NCBI GenBank assembly: GCA_937925525.1
Contig: CALALS010000083.1
Coordinates: forward strand, 1 to 21,341
Direction: 5' to 3'
Length of the DNA: 21,341 nucleotides
From: an uncultured Flavobacteriales bacterium
GTDB lineage: Bacteria > Bacteroidota > Bacteroidia > Flavobacteriales_E > Vicingaceae
The position numbers were made by a program, and so were the translations under genes. Below the pieces are notes generated by a model. That model saw only the letters and a list, made by a program, of their open reading frames with translations. It was not told the DNA's origin and ran no database searches. This document shows, piece after piece, positions 1 to 7,197 of this stretch (positions are counted from its first letter, which is position 1; every line of letters starts with the position of its first letter).

Positions 1-676
1 TTATAAAAGCAAAGGCCGTACACAACAATCCTAATATTAAAAGCCACTGAAAATCACTCCAGGAAACATTAAACAAACCCGCATTAAACTTACCTTGTAT
101 AATGAGATATACGCTAACCAATAACAAGCTGCCAATCAGCTCATAAAATGAAATGGTTTTAGCATTTGTTTCCCTAATCAATAAACCGTTACAAACCGTA
201 AAAAGAGAAGCTAAAAAAGCTGAGAAAATAGCCAATGAAATTCCCAATTTATATTGAAACTCAAAACTAAAAATGCAAAGAATTCCACCCACAATAAAAA
301 ATCCAAACAACACTTCGTACCATTTTACTTTTCGTTTAAAAAAAAGAGGTTCTAAAATGGAAGCAAACAAAGTTCCCGTAGAAAAACATACCAGTGCAAC
401 AGAAACATTAGATTGTTTTACAGATTCAAAAAAAGTAACCCAGTGAATTGCTATAATAAAACCTACTCCAAAAAATTTCAGTAGATTTTTTTTTGAAACA
501 ATAACATTATGTTTTCTATATATAAAATATACTCCTATTCCGGCAATAGCTATCAAAAGCCTATACCAAACTAAAGAACCGGAATCAAGCGTAATTAGCT
601 TACCAAAGATTCCTGTCAAGCCCCAAATTAACACTATTAAGTGTAGCCAAATATAGTTTTGATATTCCTTCAACAT
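1..676 (-). CDS. EamA/DMT-family permease, 3' end outside the window
   Basis: The minus strand from ATG at 676 stays open to the window edge, giving 225 residues of a protein that is normally about 290-300 residues long. It is strongly hydrophobic, with several predicted inner-membrane helices. Readable segments include WLHLIVLIWGLTGIFGKL near the N-terminus, SNVSVALVCFSTGTLFASIL about one third in, and LLCTAFAFI at the cut end. These match the first EamA repeat, and the start of the second, of drug/metabolite transporter (DMT) superfamily permeases. The substrate cannot be read from sequence; family members export amino acids, metabolites or drugs. The gene is divergent from dxs with a 119-bp gap. 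A TAnnTTTG box ends only 6 nt before the ATG, so the message is probably leaderless or nearly so. The family call is firm; the exact role is unknown. Confidence 0.85.
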   Translation of the reverse strand, partial: MLKEYQNYIWLHLIVLIWGLTGIFGKLITLDSGSLVWYRLLIAIAGIGVYFIYRKHNVIVSKKNLLKFFGVGFIIAIHWVTFFESVKQSNVSVALVCFSTGTLFASILEPLFFKRKVKWYEVLFGFFIVGGILCIFSFEFQYKLGISLAIFSAFLASLFTVCNGLLIRETNAKTISFYELIGSLLLVSVYLIIQGKFNAGLFNVSWSDFQWLLILGLLCTAFAFI

Positions 677-682
677 TTCGGG

Positions 683-690
683 CAAATGTA
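683..690 (-). promoter_or_regulatory. -7 promoter box (TACATTTG) of the EamA gene
   Basis: On the minus strand TACATTTG matches the Bacteroidota housekeeping -7 consensus TAnnTTTG exactly. It ends 6 nt before the ATG at 676, so transcription should begin at or within a few bases of the start codon. No clear -33 TTG was found at the usual distance. Confidence 0.5.
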
Positions 691-735
691 TGTAAATAAC
701 TCTTCTAAAATTACTATGTAAAAAAGTAAAATAGT

Positions 736-774
736 TAAGCTAAAAAAACAAAATCTAAGCTAAGCTGTAAGCTA
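736..774. repeat. Four-fold short direct repeat TAAGCTA upstream of dxs
   Basis: TAAGCTA occurs at 736-742, 756-762 and 768-774, with a one-mismatch copy (TAAGCTG) at 761-767, all within 39 bp just upstream of the dxs -7 box. Each copy contains the AGCT palindrome. The cluster could be a regulator-binding site or chance in AT-rich DNA; the uneven spacing (20, 5, 7 bp) argues against a regular operator array. Confidence 0.3.
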
Positions 775-780
775 AATTCG

Positions 781-788
781 TATCTTTG
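781..788 (+). promoter_or_regulatory. -7 promoter box (TATCTTTG) of dxs
   Basis: TATCTTTG matches the Bacteroidota TAnnTTTG consensus exactly and ends 7 nt before the TTG start codon of dxs. Transcription from this box would start at about 793-796, giving a leaderless or near-leaderless message. No convincing -33 TTG lies 17-23 bp upstream. Confidence 0.5.
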
Positions 789-795
789 CAGTCCA

Positions 796-2583
796 TTGAA
801 AAAAGAGACGCAGACTATATTACAAAGGATTAATTTTCCGACCGATTTAAAAAAATTAAGTAAGGAAGATTTACATTCATTAGTGGATGAATTAAGAGAT
901 TTTGTAATAGATGTTGTTTCCAGGCAAGGAGGACACTTAAGTGCAAGCTTAGGAGTTACTGAGCTTTCTGTAGCTATTCATTACTTATATAATACCCCTG
1001 ATGACAAACTGGTTTGGGACGTTGGCCATCAGGCATACATACATAAATTACTTACCGGCAGAAAACAACAGTTTGAAAATATTATAAAAAAGGGAGGCAT
1101 TAGTGGGTTTCCAAAAATAACTGAAAGTGAATATGATGCTTTCGGAACAGGCCATTCTTCCACCTCTATTTCCGCAATACTCGGAATGGCTACAAGCGCC
1201 AAAATTCAAAATATTTCCAGAGAACATATTGCCGTAATTGGAGATGGCGCACTAACAGCAGGACAAGCATTTGAAGCCTTAAACAATGCAGGAAACTCAA
1301 ACACCAACATTACCATAATTATTAACGATAATGGAATGTCTATCGACCCAAATGTGGGTAGTTTAAAAGATTATTTAGAAAGCATTTCAAAGTCAGAAAA
1401 ACAAAAAAACTTATTTGAAGCTCTTGGCTTTAAATACTTTGGTCCTATTGATGGAAATAACCTAAATGCTGTTTTAGAAACTTTATCTGAAGCAAAAAAA
1501 CTTCAACAGCCTAAAGTCATTCATTTACTGACTACTAAAGGGAAAGGTTATTCTCCAGCTGAAATTGGCAATAAAACTACCTGGCATGCTCCGGGATATT
1601 TTAATAAAGTTACGGGTGAAATTAATAAAACAGTAACATCAGAAAATGACACTTTAAAGTATCAAGATGTTTTTGGAAAAACATTAGTTGAACTAGCTAA
1701 GCAAAATGAAAAAATAGTTGCCATTACTCCTGCTATGACTTCCGGTTCTTCTTTAAATTACATGATGGAAGAATTTCCCGACAGATGTTTTGATGTGGGT
1801 ATTGCTGAGCAACATGCCGTTACTTTTTCTGCAGGATTAGCTACAGACGGGTTAATTCCTTTTTGTGCCATTTATTCTACTTTTTTGCAAAGAGCTTATG
1901 ACCAGTTAATTCATGATGTGGCATTACAAAATCTACCTGTTATATTTTGTATTGACAGAGCCGGACTGGTTGGCGAAGACGGTGCCACACACCATGGCGC
2001 TTTTGATTTAGCCTATTTACGCTGCATTCCAAATATGATTGTTGCAGCACCTTTAAATGAATCAGAACTTAGAAACCTAATGTTTTCTGCATTGGAAACC
2101 AAACAACCTTTTACTATTCGCTATCCAAGAGGAAAGGGAGTTTTACCAAATTGGCAAACACCTTTTTCAAAAATTGAAATTGGGAGAGCCAAAGTATTAA
2201 CTAAGGGTAAAAAAGTTGCTGTAATATCTATCGGTCATGTGGGAAATGATGTTCAAAAAACAATTAAAGAATTAATTGAAAAAAATATACAACCTACTCA
2301 TGTAGACATTCGATTTTTAAAACCATTGGATTTGAATTTGCTACAGGAAGTTTTTAGTTCGCATGAAAAAATTATTACAGTTGAAGACGGAACAAAAATT
2401 GGTGGATTATATTCTGCCATTTCAGAGTTTAAAAATGAAAACAATTTCCATCAAGAAATAATTGGCTTAGGCATTTCAGATAAATTTGTGGAGCACGGTT
2501 CTCAAAAAGAACTCAAGGAAGAATGTAATTTTGATATAACGGGTATTAAAAAAGCTATTGAAAATTGTTGGGCTAAAGTTTAA
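796..2583 (+). CDS. dxs: 1-deoxy-D-xylulose-5-phosphate synthase
   Basis: This thiamine-diphosphate enzyme condenses pyruvate and glyceraldehyde 3-phosphate to 1-deoxy-D-xylulose 5-phosphate, the first step of the MEP isoprenoid pathway, in the cytoplasm. The 595 residues show the family layout. WDVGHQAYIHKLLTGR is near residue 75. The TPP/Mg2+ motif runs from GDGA (149-152) to NDN (177-179). GIAEQH carries the catalytic Glu at 338, in the pyrimidine-binding domain. DRAG is at 387-390, followed by a C-terminal transketolase-like domain. The start is TTG at 796: an in-frame stop lies at 736-738, no Met codon occurs between it and residue 129, and the N-terminus (RINFPTDLKKLS) aligns with where Bacteroidota Dxs proteins begin. 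A -7 box sits only 7 nt upstream. The last 11 bp overlap the convergent gene on the other strand. Confidence 0.97.
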   Translation: MKKETQTILQRINFPTDLKKLSKEDLHSLVDELRDFVIDVVSRQGGHLSASLGVTELSVAIHYLYNTPDDKLVWDVGHQAYIHKLLTGRKQQFENIIKKGGISGFPKITESEYDAFGTGHSSTSISAILGMATSAKIQNISREHIAVIGDGALTAGQAFEALNNAGNSNTNITIIINDNGMSIDPNVGSLKDYLESISKSEKQKNLFEALGFKYFGPIDGNNLNAVLETLSEAKKLQQPKVIHLLTTKGKGYSPAEIGNKTTWHAPGYFNKVTGEINKTVTSENDTLKYQDVFGKTLVELAKQNEKIVAITPAMTSGSSLNYMMEEFPDRCFDVGIAEQHAVTFSAGLATDGLIPFCAIYSTFLQRAYDQLIHDVALQNLPVIFCIDRAGLVGEDGATHHGAFDLAYLRCIPNMIVAAPLNESELRNLMFSALETKQPFTIRYPRGKGVLPNWQTPFSKIEIGRAKVLTKGKKVAVISIGHVGNDVQKTIKELIEKNIQPTHVDIRFLKPLDLNLLQEVFSSHEKIITVEDGTKIGGLYSAISEFKNENNFHQEIIGLGISDKFVEHGSQKELKEECNFDITGIKKAIENCWAKV

Positions 2584-3439
2584 AAAAAGTTCCTCTATAA
2601 GATTTTTCCCCTTGATAAATTTGAATAAAGTACATTCCTTTTTTTAATGAGGAAATATCAATTTCACCATCTCTTTCGATAGAAACTTGCTTACATAGTT
2701 TCCCATAAATATCATAAATAGATATTTGCCCTTTTACGTTTTCAAATCCCTCTATTTTAATTTTTTCATGCGCAGGATTTGGATAAATTTTTACCTGTTG
2801 ATTTATATATTCTTTAACTGAATTGTAAGTACAAGCTATAGTATCAAACTGATGGAAGCCAATAATAGAATCTTGATAGCATCTTATTAATCCATAAGTT
2901 AATACATCTGAAATAGAACCATAACAGTGGTCATAAAGACCTGGAAAAGGATTGGAGTTTCCTCCGATAAATTCATAGATTTTATATGACCAATCAATTG
3001 TTCCAAAGCTATAATTCAAATGCATTGTTTTCAATTGAAAACTATTTATTGAGGTAGTATAAACCGAATCAACCGTTATCAAAAAACTACAACTATCATT
3101 ATAAAATGTCCAGGAACTATCTTTTAAAGCATTAAAATCATACAAAAGAGAAAACTGATTGAAGTATTTATTCCATAAAAAAACAGAATCATTACTCTCA
3201 TAAAGATATACCCTCTTTCCAAAGTAGTCTTTATAAGTAAGTCCATATGTTTGTTGTAAAATTTTGCAGTTTTTCCCTAAAATCATTGAATCTCCTAATG
3301 AACTCCATTTAACATAGCCCCAGCTTGGGGAAGAAGGGGAAGATGTCCCATAATGCCATTCAGCACCTGTTGGAAACCAAGTTTGTGAGCTTAATTGCAA
3401 AGTAAAAAAGAAACAAATAATGTAAAAACAGTATTTCAT
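2573..3439 (-). CDS. Uncharacterised protein with T9SS type A sorting domain
   Basis: The 288-residue protein starts with a signal peptide (MKYCFYIICFFFTLQLSSQ). It ends with a T9SS type A C-terminal domain at about 216-288, which opens with VKIYPNP, continues through ISIYDIYGK, and ends with LKKGMYFIQI and a basic tail. It should therefore cross the inner membrane by Sec and the outer membrane through the SprA translocon encoded in this window, to be released or anchored at the surface. The middle (about 20-210) is rich in Trp, Tyr, Ser and Asp, opens with WFPTGAEWHYG, and contains several Cys. I do not recognise a domain there; similar WxPxGAxW openings occur in many uncharacterised Bacteroidota exported proteins. 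It stands alone, tail-to-tail with dxs, behind its own -7 box. Function unknown; export is well supported. Confidence 0.85.
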   Translation of the reverse strand: MKYCFYIICFFFTLQLSSQTWFPTGAEWHYGTSSPSSPSWGYVKWSSLGDSMILGKNCKILQQTYGLTYKDYFGKRVYLYESNDSVFLWNKYFNQFSLLYDFNALKDSSWTFYNDSCSFLITVDSVYTTSINSFQLKTMHLNYSFGTIDWSYKIYEFIGGNSNPFPGLYDHCYGSISDVLTYGLIRCYQDSIIGFHQFDTIACTYNSVKEYINQQVKIYPNPAHEKIKIEGFENVKGQISIYDIYGKLCKQVSIERDGEIDISSLKKGMYFIQIYQGEKSYRGTFFKL

Positions 3440-3453
3440 AGTAAGTATTCAAA

Positions 3454-3461
3454 CAAATTTA
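3454..3461 (-). promoter_or_regulatory. -7 promoter box (TAAATTTG) of the 288-residue T9SS cargo gene
   Basis: TAAATTTG on the minus strand matches TAnnTTTG exactly, 14 nt before the ATG at 3439. A TTG at 3488-3486 could be the -33 element, but the 24-nt spacing is slightly longer than usual. Confidence 0.5.
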
Positions 3462-3518
3462 CAGAAATTCTTAATATTCTGTTAACAATTATTTTCCTGT
3501 CAAAACTTTTAAAACAAC

Positions 3519-3526
3519 TATATTTG
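3519..3526 (+). promoter_or_regulatory. -7 promoter box (TATATTTG) of the lamin-tail/TBDR/nuclease operon
   Basis: TATATTTG matches TAnnTTTG exactly and ends 15 nt before the ATG at 3542. It is the only such box seen ahead of the three-gene + strand operon. No clear -33 TTG is present. The box is divergent from the one at 3454-3461. Confidence 0.5.
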
Positions 3527-3541
3527 CTCAAAATTTAGATT

Positions 3542-4441
3542 ATGAAGAAACAATTACTTTTTGCAACCCTAATTTCAACATTTTATTTCGGAACTCAAGC
3601 ACAAGATTGTAGCGATTTATTCTTTTCAGAATATGTAGAAGGTTCTGGAAATAACAAAGCTTTAGAAGTTTATAACCCTACCAATGCTACTGTTAACCTT
3701 TCAGGTTATTCAATAGTAAGATACAGCAACGGACAAACTACTGCTAATGACCAATTAGCACTTACCGGTTCTTTAGCTGCTTATGATGTTCATGTAGTAG
3801 TAAACGGGCAAACAACCTCTTCTCAAACTTCTCCTGCTTGTGACCCAACTTTACAAGCCATGGCAGACCAATTAGATGGGGCTTATCCTGCTCCAACTTA
3901 CATGAATGGTAATGATGCCTTAACTATTGAAAAAAGTGGAGTCATTAAAGATATTTTTGGAAAAATTGGTGAAGATCCAGGCGATGGCTGGGGAAACTAT
4001 GCGCCTTTCAAGTATTACACTAAAGACCACACTTTATTAAGAAAATCTACGGTTAAAAAAGGCGTTACCTCTAACCCGTCAACCTTCACTCCTTCTGCTG
4101 AATGGGATTCATTACCAAATGGCACTTGGACTAATTTAGGTTCACACACATGTGATTGTCAAACAACTGGAGTTTCTGAAAATACTGAAAAAGTGGACTT
4201 TTTAGTGATTTACCCTAATCCTGCAACGCAAAACAACATTACGGTTAAAGCCACCGATAGAGTGGAGTATGTTGAAGTATTTGACATTACCGGTAAAAAA
4301 ATAATGACGGCAACTAATAACGACCCAATTAGAGGAGATATTACGCTCAAATTTAATGGTGAATTAACTACCGGGATTTATTTTGTTAAAGCCTCACTGG
4401 AAAATAAAAACGTAGTAACAAAAAAGTTTACCGTTAAGTAG
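3542..4441 (+). CDS. Lamin-tail-domain protein with T9SS type A sorting domain
   Basis: The 299-residue protein has a Sec signal peptide (about 1-20, ending FGTQA). A lamin-tail (LTD) domain covers about 22-140, with the signature LFFSEYVEGSGNNKALEVYN followed by NLSGYSIVRYSNG. The C-terminal T9SS type A domain starts at about 218 with VDFLVIYPNPA and ends GIYFVKASL to basic residues. LTD is an immunoglobulin-like fold. In bacteria it is common on secreted nucleases and phosphatases, where it is thought to help bind substrate or surface. No catalytic domain is seen here, so the protein may be a stand-alone binding or adaptor protein. It is the first gene of a likely operon: the next ATG lies 23 bp downstream, and the third gene encodes a secreted endonuclease. 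The domain and export calls are firm; the DNA-related role is inferred from neighbours. Confidence 0.9.
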   Translation: MKKQLLFATLISTFYFGTQAQDCSDLFFSEYVEGSGNNKALEVYNPTNATVNLSGYSIVRYSNGQTTANDQLALTGSLAAYDVHVVVNGQTTSSQTSPACDPTLQAMADQLDGAYPAPTYMNGNDALTIEKSGVIKDIFGKIGEDPGDGWGNYAPFKYYTKDHTLLRKSTVKKGVTSNPSTFTPSAEWDSLPNGTWTNLGSHTCDCQTTGVSENTEKVDFLVIYPNPATQNNITVKATDRVEYVEVFDITGKKIMTATNNDPIRGDITLKFNGELTTGIYFVKASLENKNVVTKKFTVK

Positions 4442-4464
4442 TTTATTTTCCTTAATTGACTAGA

Positions 4465-7188
4465 ATGAAAAACTTATTGATGATGGCAGCTCTACTAGGC
4501 TGCCTTCAACTTTTTTCACAAACCACAAAAATTTCAGGAACTGTTAAAGACGGGATATCTGATGAAGGTTTAGTGGGTGCGTACATCTTTTATGGCGAAA
4601 ATGATTTTGTTGCCGCAGACCTTGATGGAAACTTTTCTTTTGAAGTTCCAAATGGTAGTTACACCATAAAGATTTCATTTGTAGGCTATTCTGATTTTGT
4701 AAAAAAAATAGAAGCGACCGGAAAACCAATTACCATTACCGCAAAAATGCAAGCCAATACACTTCAAGAAGTTGAAGTAGTAGCAGATATTGCAAGAGCA
4801 AGAGAAACACCTGTAGCGTTCAGCACCATTACACCTAAAAAAATTCAGGAAGAACTGGTTTCTCAAGACATTCCTATGTTGCTAAACTCTACACCGGGTG
4901 TTTATGCGACTCAAACCGGTGGCGGAGACGGTGATACAAGAATTACCATCAGAGGATTTAATCAAAGAAATATTTCTGTAATGCTAGATGGAATTCCTGT
5001 AAATGACATGGAAAACGGTTGGGTGTATTGGTCAAACTGGTTTGGCTTAGATGCCGTAACAAGAAGTATTCAAGTACAAAGAGGATTGGGAGCAACAAAA
5101 ATTGCAAGTCCGGCAGTAGGTGGCTCATTAAATATTATCACACAAGGAATTGAATCAAAAAAAGGCGGAAGCATTAAACAAGAAGTGGGTAGTAACGGGT
5201 TTTTAAGAACCACTTTAGGCTTAAATACAGGTAGATTAAAAAACGGATTTGGAGTAACCTTTGCCGGTTCTTTTAAAACAGGTGATGGCTGGGTTGACCA
5301 AACTTGGACAGAAGGTTATTTCTATTACTTAAAAATTGAAAAAAGTTTAGGTAAGCATTTATTGAGTGTTTCAGCCATGGGTGCACCACAAAGTCATGCG
5401 CAGCGTTCGTTTACAAAATCAATAGCCTATTATGATGCAACAACTGCTGAAAAATTAGGTATTACCGATTCTGTTTCTTTTAATGAAATAAAAGGCTACG
5501 GAACAAACTTTAACTCACATTGGGGTTATGTAAAAAGATATAGAGGCCCGAATAACGATACCATATTTGCCAATAGAGAAGTATTAAATGAAAGAGTAAA
5601 TTACTATCATAAACCACTATTTACATTAAAAGATTTTTGGAGTATTAGTGATAAACTTTATCTATCAACCATTGCCTATTTATCTATTGGAAACGGTGGC
5701 GGAACAAGCTTAAATACCAGCAGTCCAAAAGTTGACCCGCTTGGACAAATTGATTTCCAAACTTATTATGACAATAACGCTTTTGGTCCTTTTAGCATAG
5801 ACCCTTCCATTGATTCTACCGAAAGAAAATCCGGCACATATCTAAGAAGCAGTATTAATAATCACTTTTGGTATGGAGCATTAGCAACTTTGGAATATAA
5901 AATGAGTGATCAGTTTTCTTTATCGGGAGGGCTTGATGCCAGAAGTTATAAAGGAGAACATTATCGAGAAGTTTATGATTTATTAGGAGGCGACTATGCT
6001 GTTGAAAAATCTAATGCAAACGAAAAAGATGGTATTAAAAGAGAAGGTGATAAAATTGGTTATCATAATGATGCACTGGTAAAATGGGGCGGTTCATTTT
6101 TACAATTAGAATTTAGTAATTCATTATGGTCAGCCTTTATAAATATTTCAGGAATATATAACGGATATAAACGTATTGACTATTTCCGACCAAAAGAAAT
6201 TGCAATTGGAGACACCGTTTTAACGCTTGGTTATAATGACACCATTGATTACAACGGAACCGTTTACACTCATTTTTCTGATGGAGTAGATTACTCCCAA
6301 ACTGATTGGAAGTGGATTCCGGGCTACACGGTTAAAACAGGCGTAAATTATAATATTAATGAATACCATAATGTTTTTGTCAACTTTGGTTATTTATCTA
6401 GAACACCAAGATTTCAAAATGTAATTGACTTCAACAACAAATTTTTCAGAGACATTAAAAATGAAGAAGTAAAAGCTGCAGAACTAGGCTACGGAATTAA
6501 AAAGAAAAAGTACGCCATTAATTTAAACGGATATTATACATTGTGGGAAAACAAGCCTGCCGATAGAGGTCAATCCGTTCAGATTGACGGAGAAAATGTG
6601 TCCGTAAATATTAATGGATTAAATGCGCTTCACATGGGTGCTGAATTAGACTTCGCTATTAACATTACCAAAAAACTAGAGTTTGAAGGACTTGCTTCTT
6701 TTGGTGATTGGAGATGGAACTCAACTGATTCCGTTAAAATATATGATGATAATCAAAAGCTTTTAGCAACTGTGTTTTTTGACGCAACTGATGTTCATGT
6801 AGGTGATGCCGCACAAATGCAATTTGCTTCCAGCTTAAGATATCAAATTATAAAAGGGCTTTTTGTAAAAGGAAAGTGGACGTATTTCGGAAAACAATAT
6901 GCACAATTTGACCCTCTAACTTTATATGATGAAGATGCCGGAAGAGATTCTTGGCAAGTGCCGGATTACCAATTGTTTGAAGTGTTTGCCGGCTATCGCT
7001 TCAAAATTGAAAAAACCACCTTTGATTTAAACTTTGGTATCTTAAACCTATTAAACAGCGTATATATTTCTGACGCCCAAAACAATGACGGTTTTGCTAC
7101 CCCATATAACGACTTTGATGCAAAATCAGCAGGCGTTTTTTATGGCATGGGCAGAAGATACAACACCTCTTTAAAAATTACATTTTAA
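4465..7188 (+). CDS. TonB-dependent outer-membrane receptor
   Basis: The 907-residue protein is an outer-membrane beta-barrel importer powered by TonB. A signal peptide (1 to about 19, ending LFSQ) is followed by a carboxypeptidase-regulatory-like domain at about 22-97 (ISGTVKDG, then DLDGNFSFEVPNG). A TonB-box-like stretch, TLQEVEVVAD, is at 99-108. The plug at about 115-230 includes RITIRGFNQRNISVMLDGIP and VQRGLGATKIASPAVGGSLNI. The barrel then runs to a terminal Phe (NTSLKITF), the usual BAM recognition end. An in-frame TTG 9 nt upstream is open, but ATG at 4465 gives the cleaner signal peptide. No susD-like partner is present, so this is not a Sus-type pair. It sits between a lamin-tail protein and an endonuclease I with gaps of 23 and 9 bp, which suggests uptake of nuclease products. 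The substrate is inferred, not shown. Confidence 0.92.
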   Translation: MKNLLMMAALLGCLQLFSQTTKISGTVKDGISDEGLVGAYIFYGENDFVAADLDGNFSFEVPNGSYTIKISFVGYSDFVKKIEATGKPITITAKMQANTLQEVEVVADIARARETPVAFSTITPKKIQEELVSQDIPMLLNSTPGVYATQTGGGDGDTRITIRGFNQRNISVMLDGIPVNDMENGWVYWSNWFGLDAVTRSIQVQRGLGATKIASPAVGGSLNIITQGIESKKGGSIKQEVGSNGFLRTTLGLNTGRLKNGFGVTFAGSFKTGDGWVDQTWTEGYFYYLKIEKSLGKHLLSVSAMGAPQSHAQRSFTKSIAYYDATTAEKLGITDSVSFNEIKGYGTNFNSHWGYVKRYRGPNNDTIFANREVLNERVNYYHKPLFTLKDFWSISDKLYLSTIAYLSIGNGGGTSLNTSSPKVDPLGQIDFQTYYDNNAFGPFSIDPSIDSTERKSGTYLRSSINNHFWYGALATLEYKMSDQFSLSGGLDARSYKGEHYREVYDLLGGDYAVEKSNANEKDGIKREGDKIGYHNDALVKWGGSFLQLEFSNSLWSAFINISGIYNGYKRIDYFRPKEIAIGDTVLTLGYNDTIDYNGTVYTHFSDGVDYSQTDWKWIPGYTVKTGVNYNINEYHNVFVNFGYLSRTPRFQNVIDFNNKFFRDIKNEEVKAAELGYGIKKKKYAINLNGYYTLWENKPADRGQSVQIDGENVSVNINGLNALHMGAELDFAINITKKLEFEGLASFGDWRWNSTDSVKIYDDNQKLLATVFFDATDVHVGDAAQMQFASSLRYQIIKGLFVKGKWTYFGKQYAQFDPLTLYDEDAGRDSWQVPDYQLFEVFAGYRFKIEKTTFDLNFGILNLLNSVYISDAQNNDGFATPYNDFDAKSAGVFYGMGRRYNTSLKITF

Positions 7189-7197
7189 TATATTACT

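Noticed and set aside
4456..4464. TTG at 4456 as the start of the TonB receptor
   Set aside because: It only adds three residues before a proper ATG that begins a typical signal peptide.
4489..4503. Possible lipobox (LLGC) in the receptor signal peptide
   Set aside because: The Cys sits inside the hydrophobic core and is followed by more hydrophobic residues and a normal cleavage region (LFSQ). TonB receptors are usually not lipoproteins.
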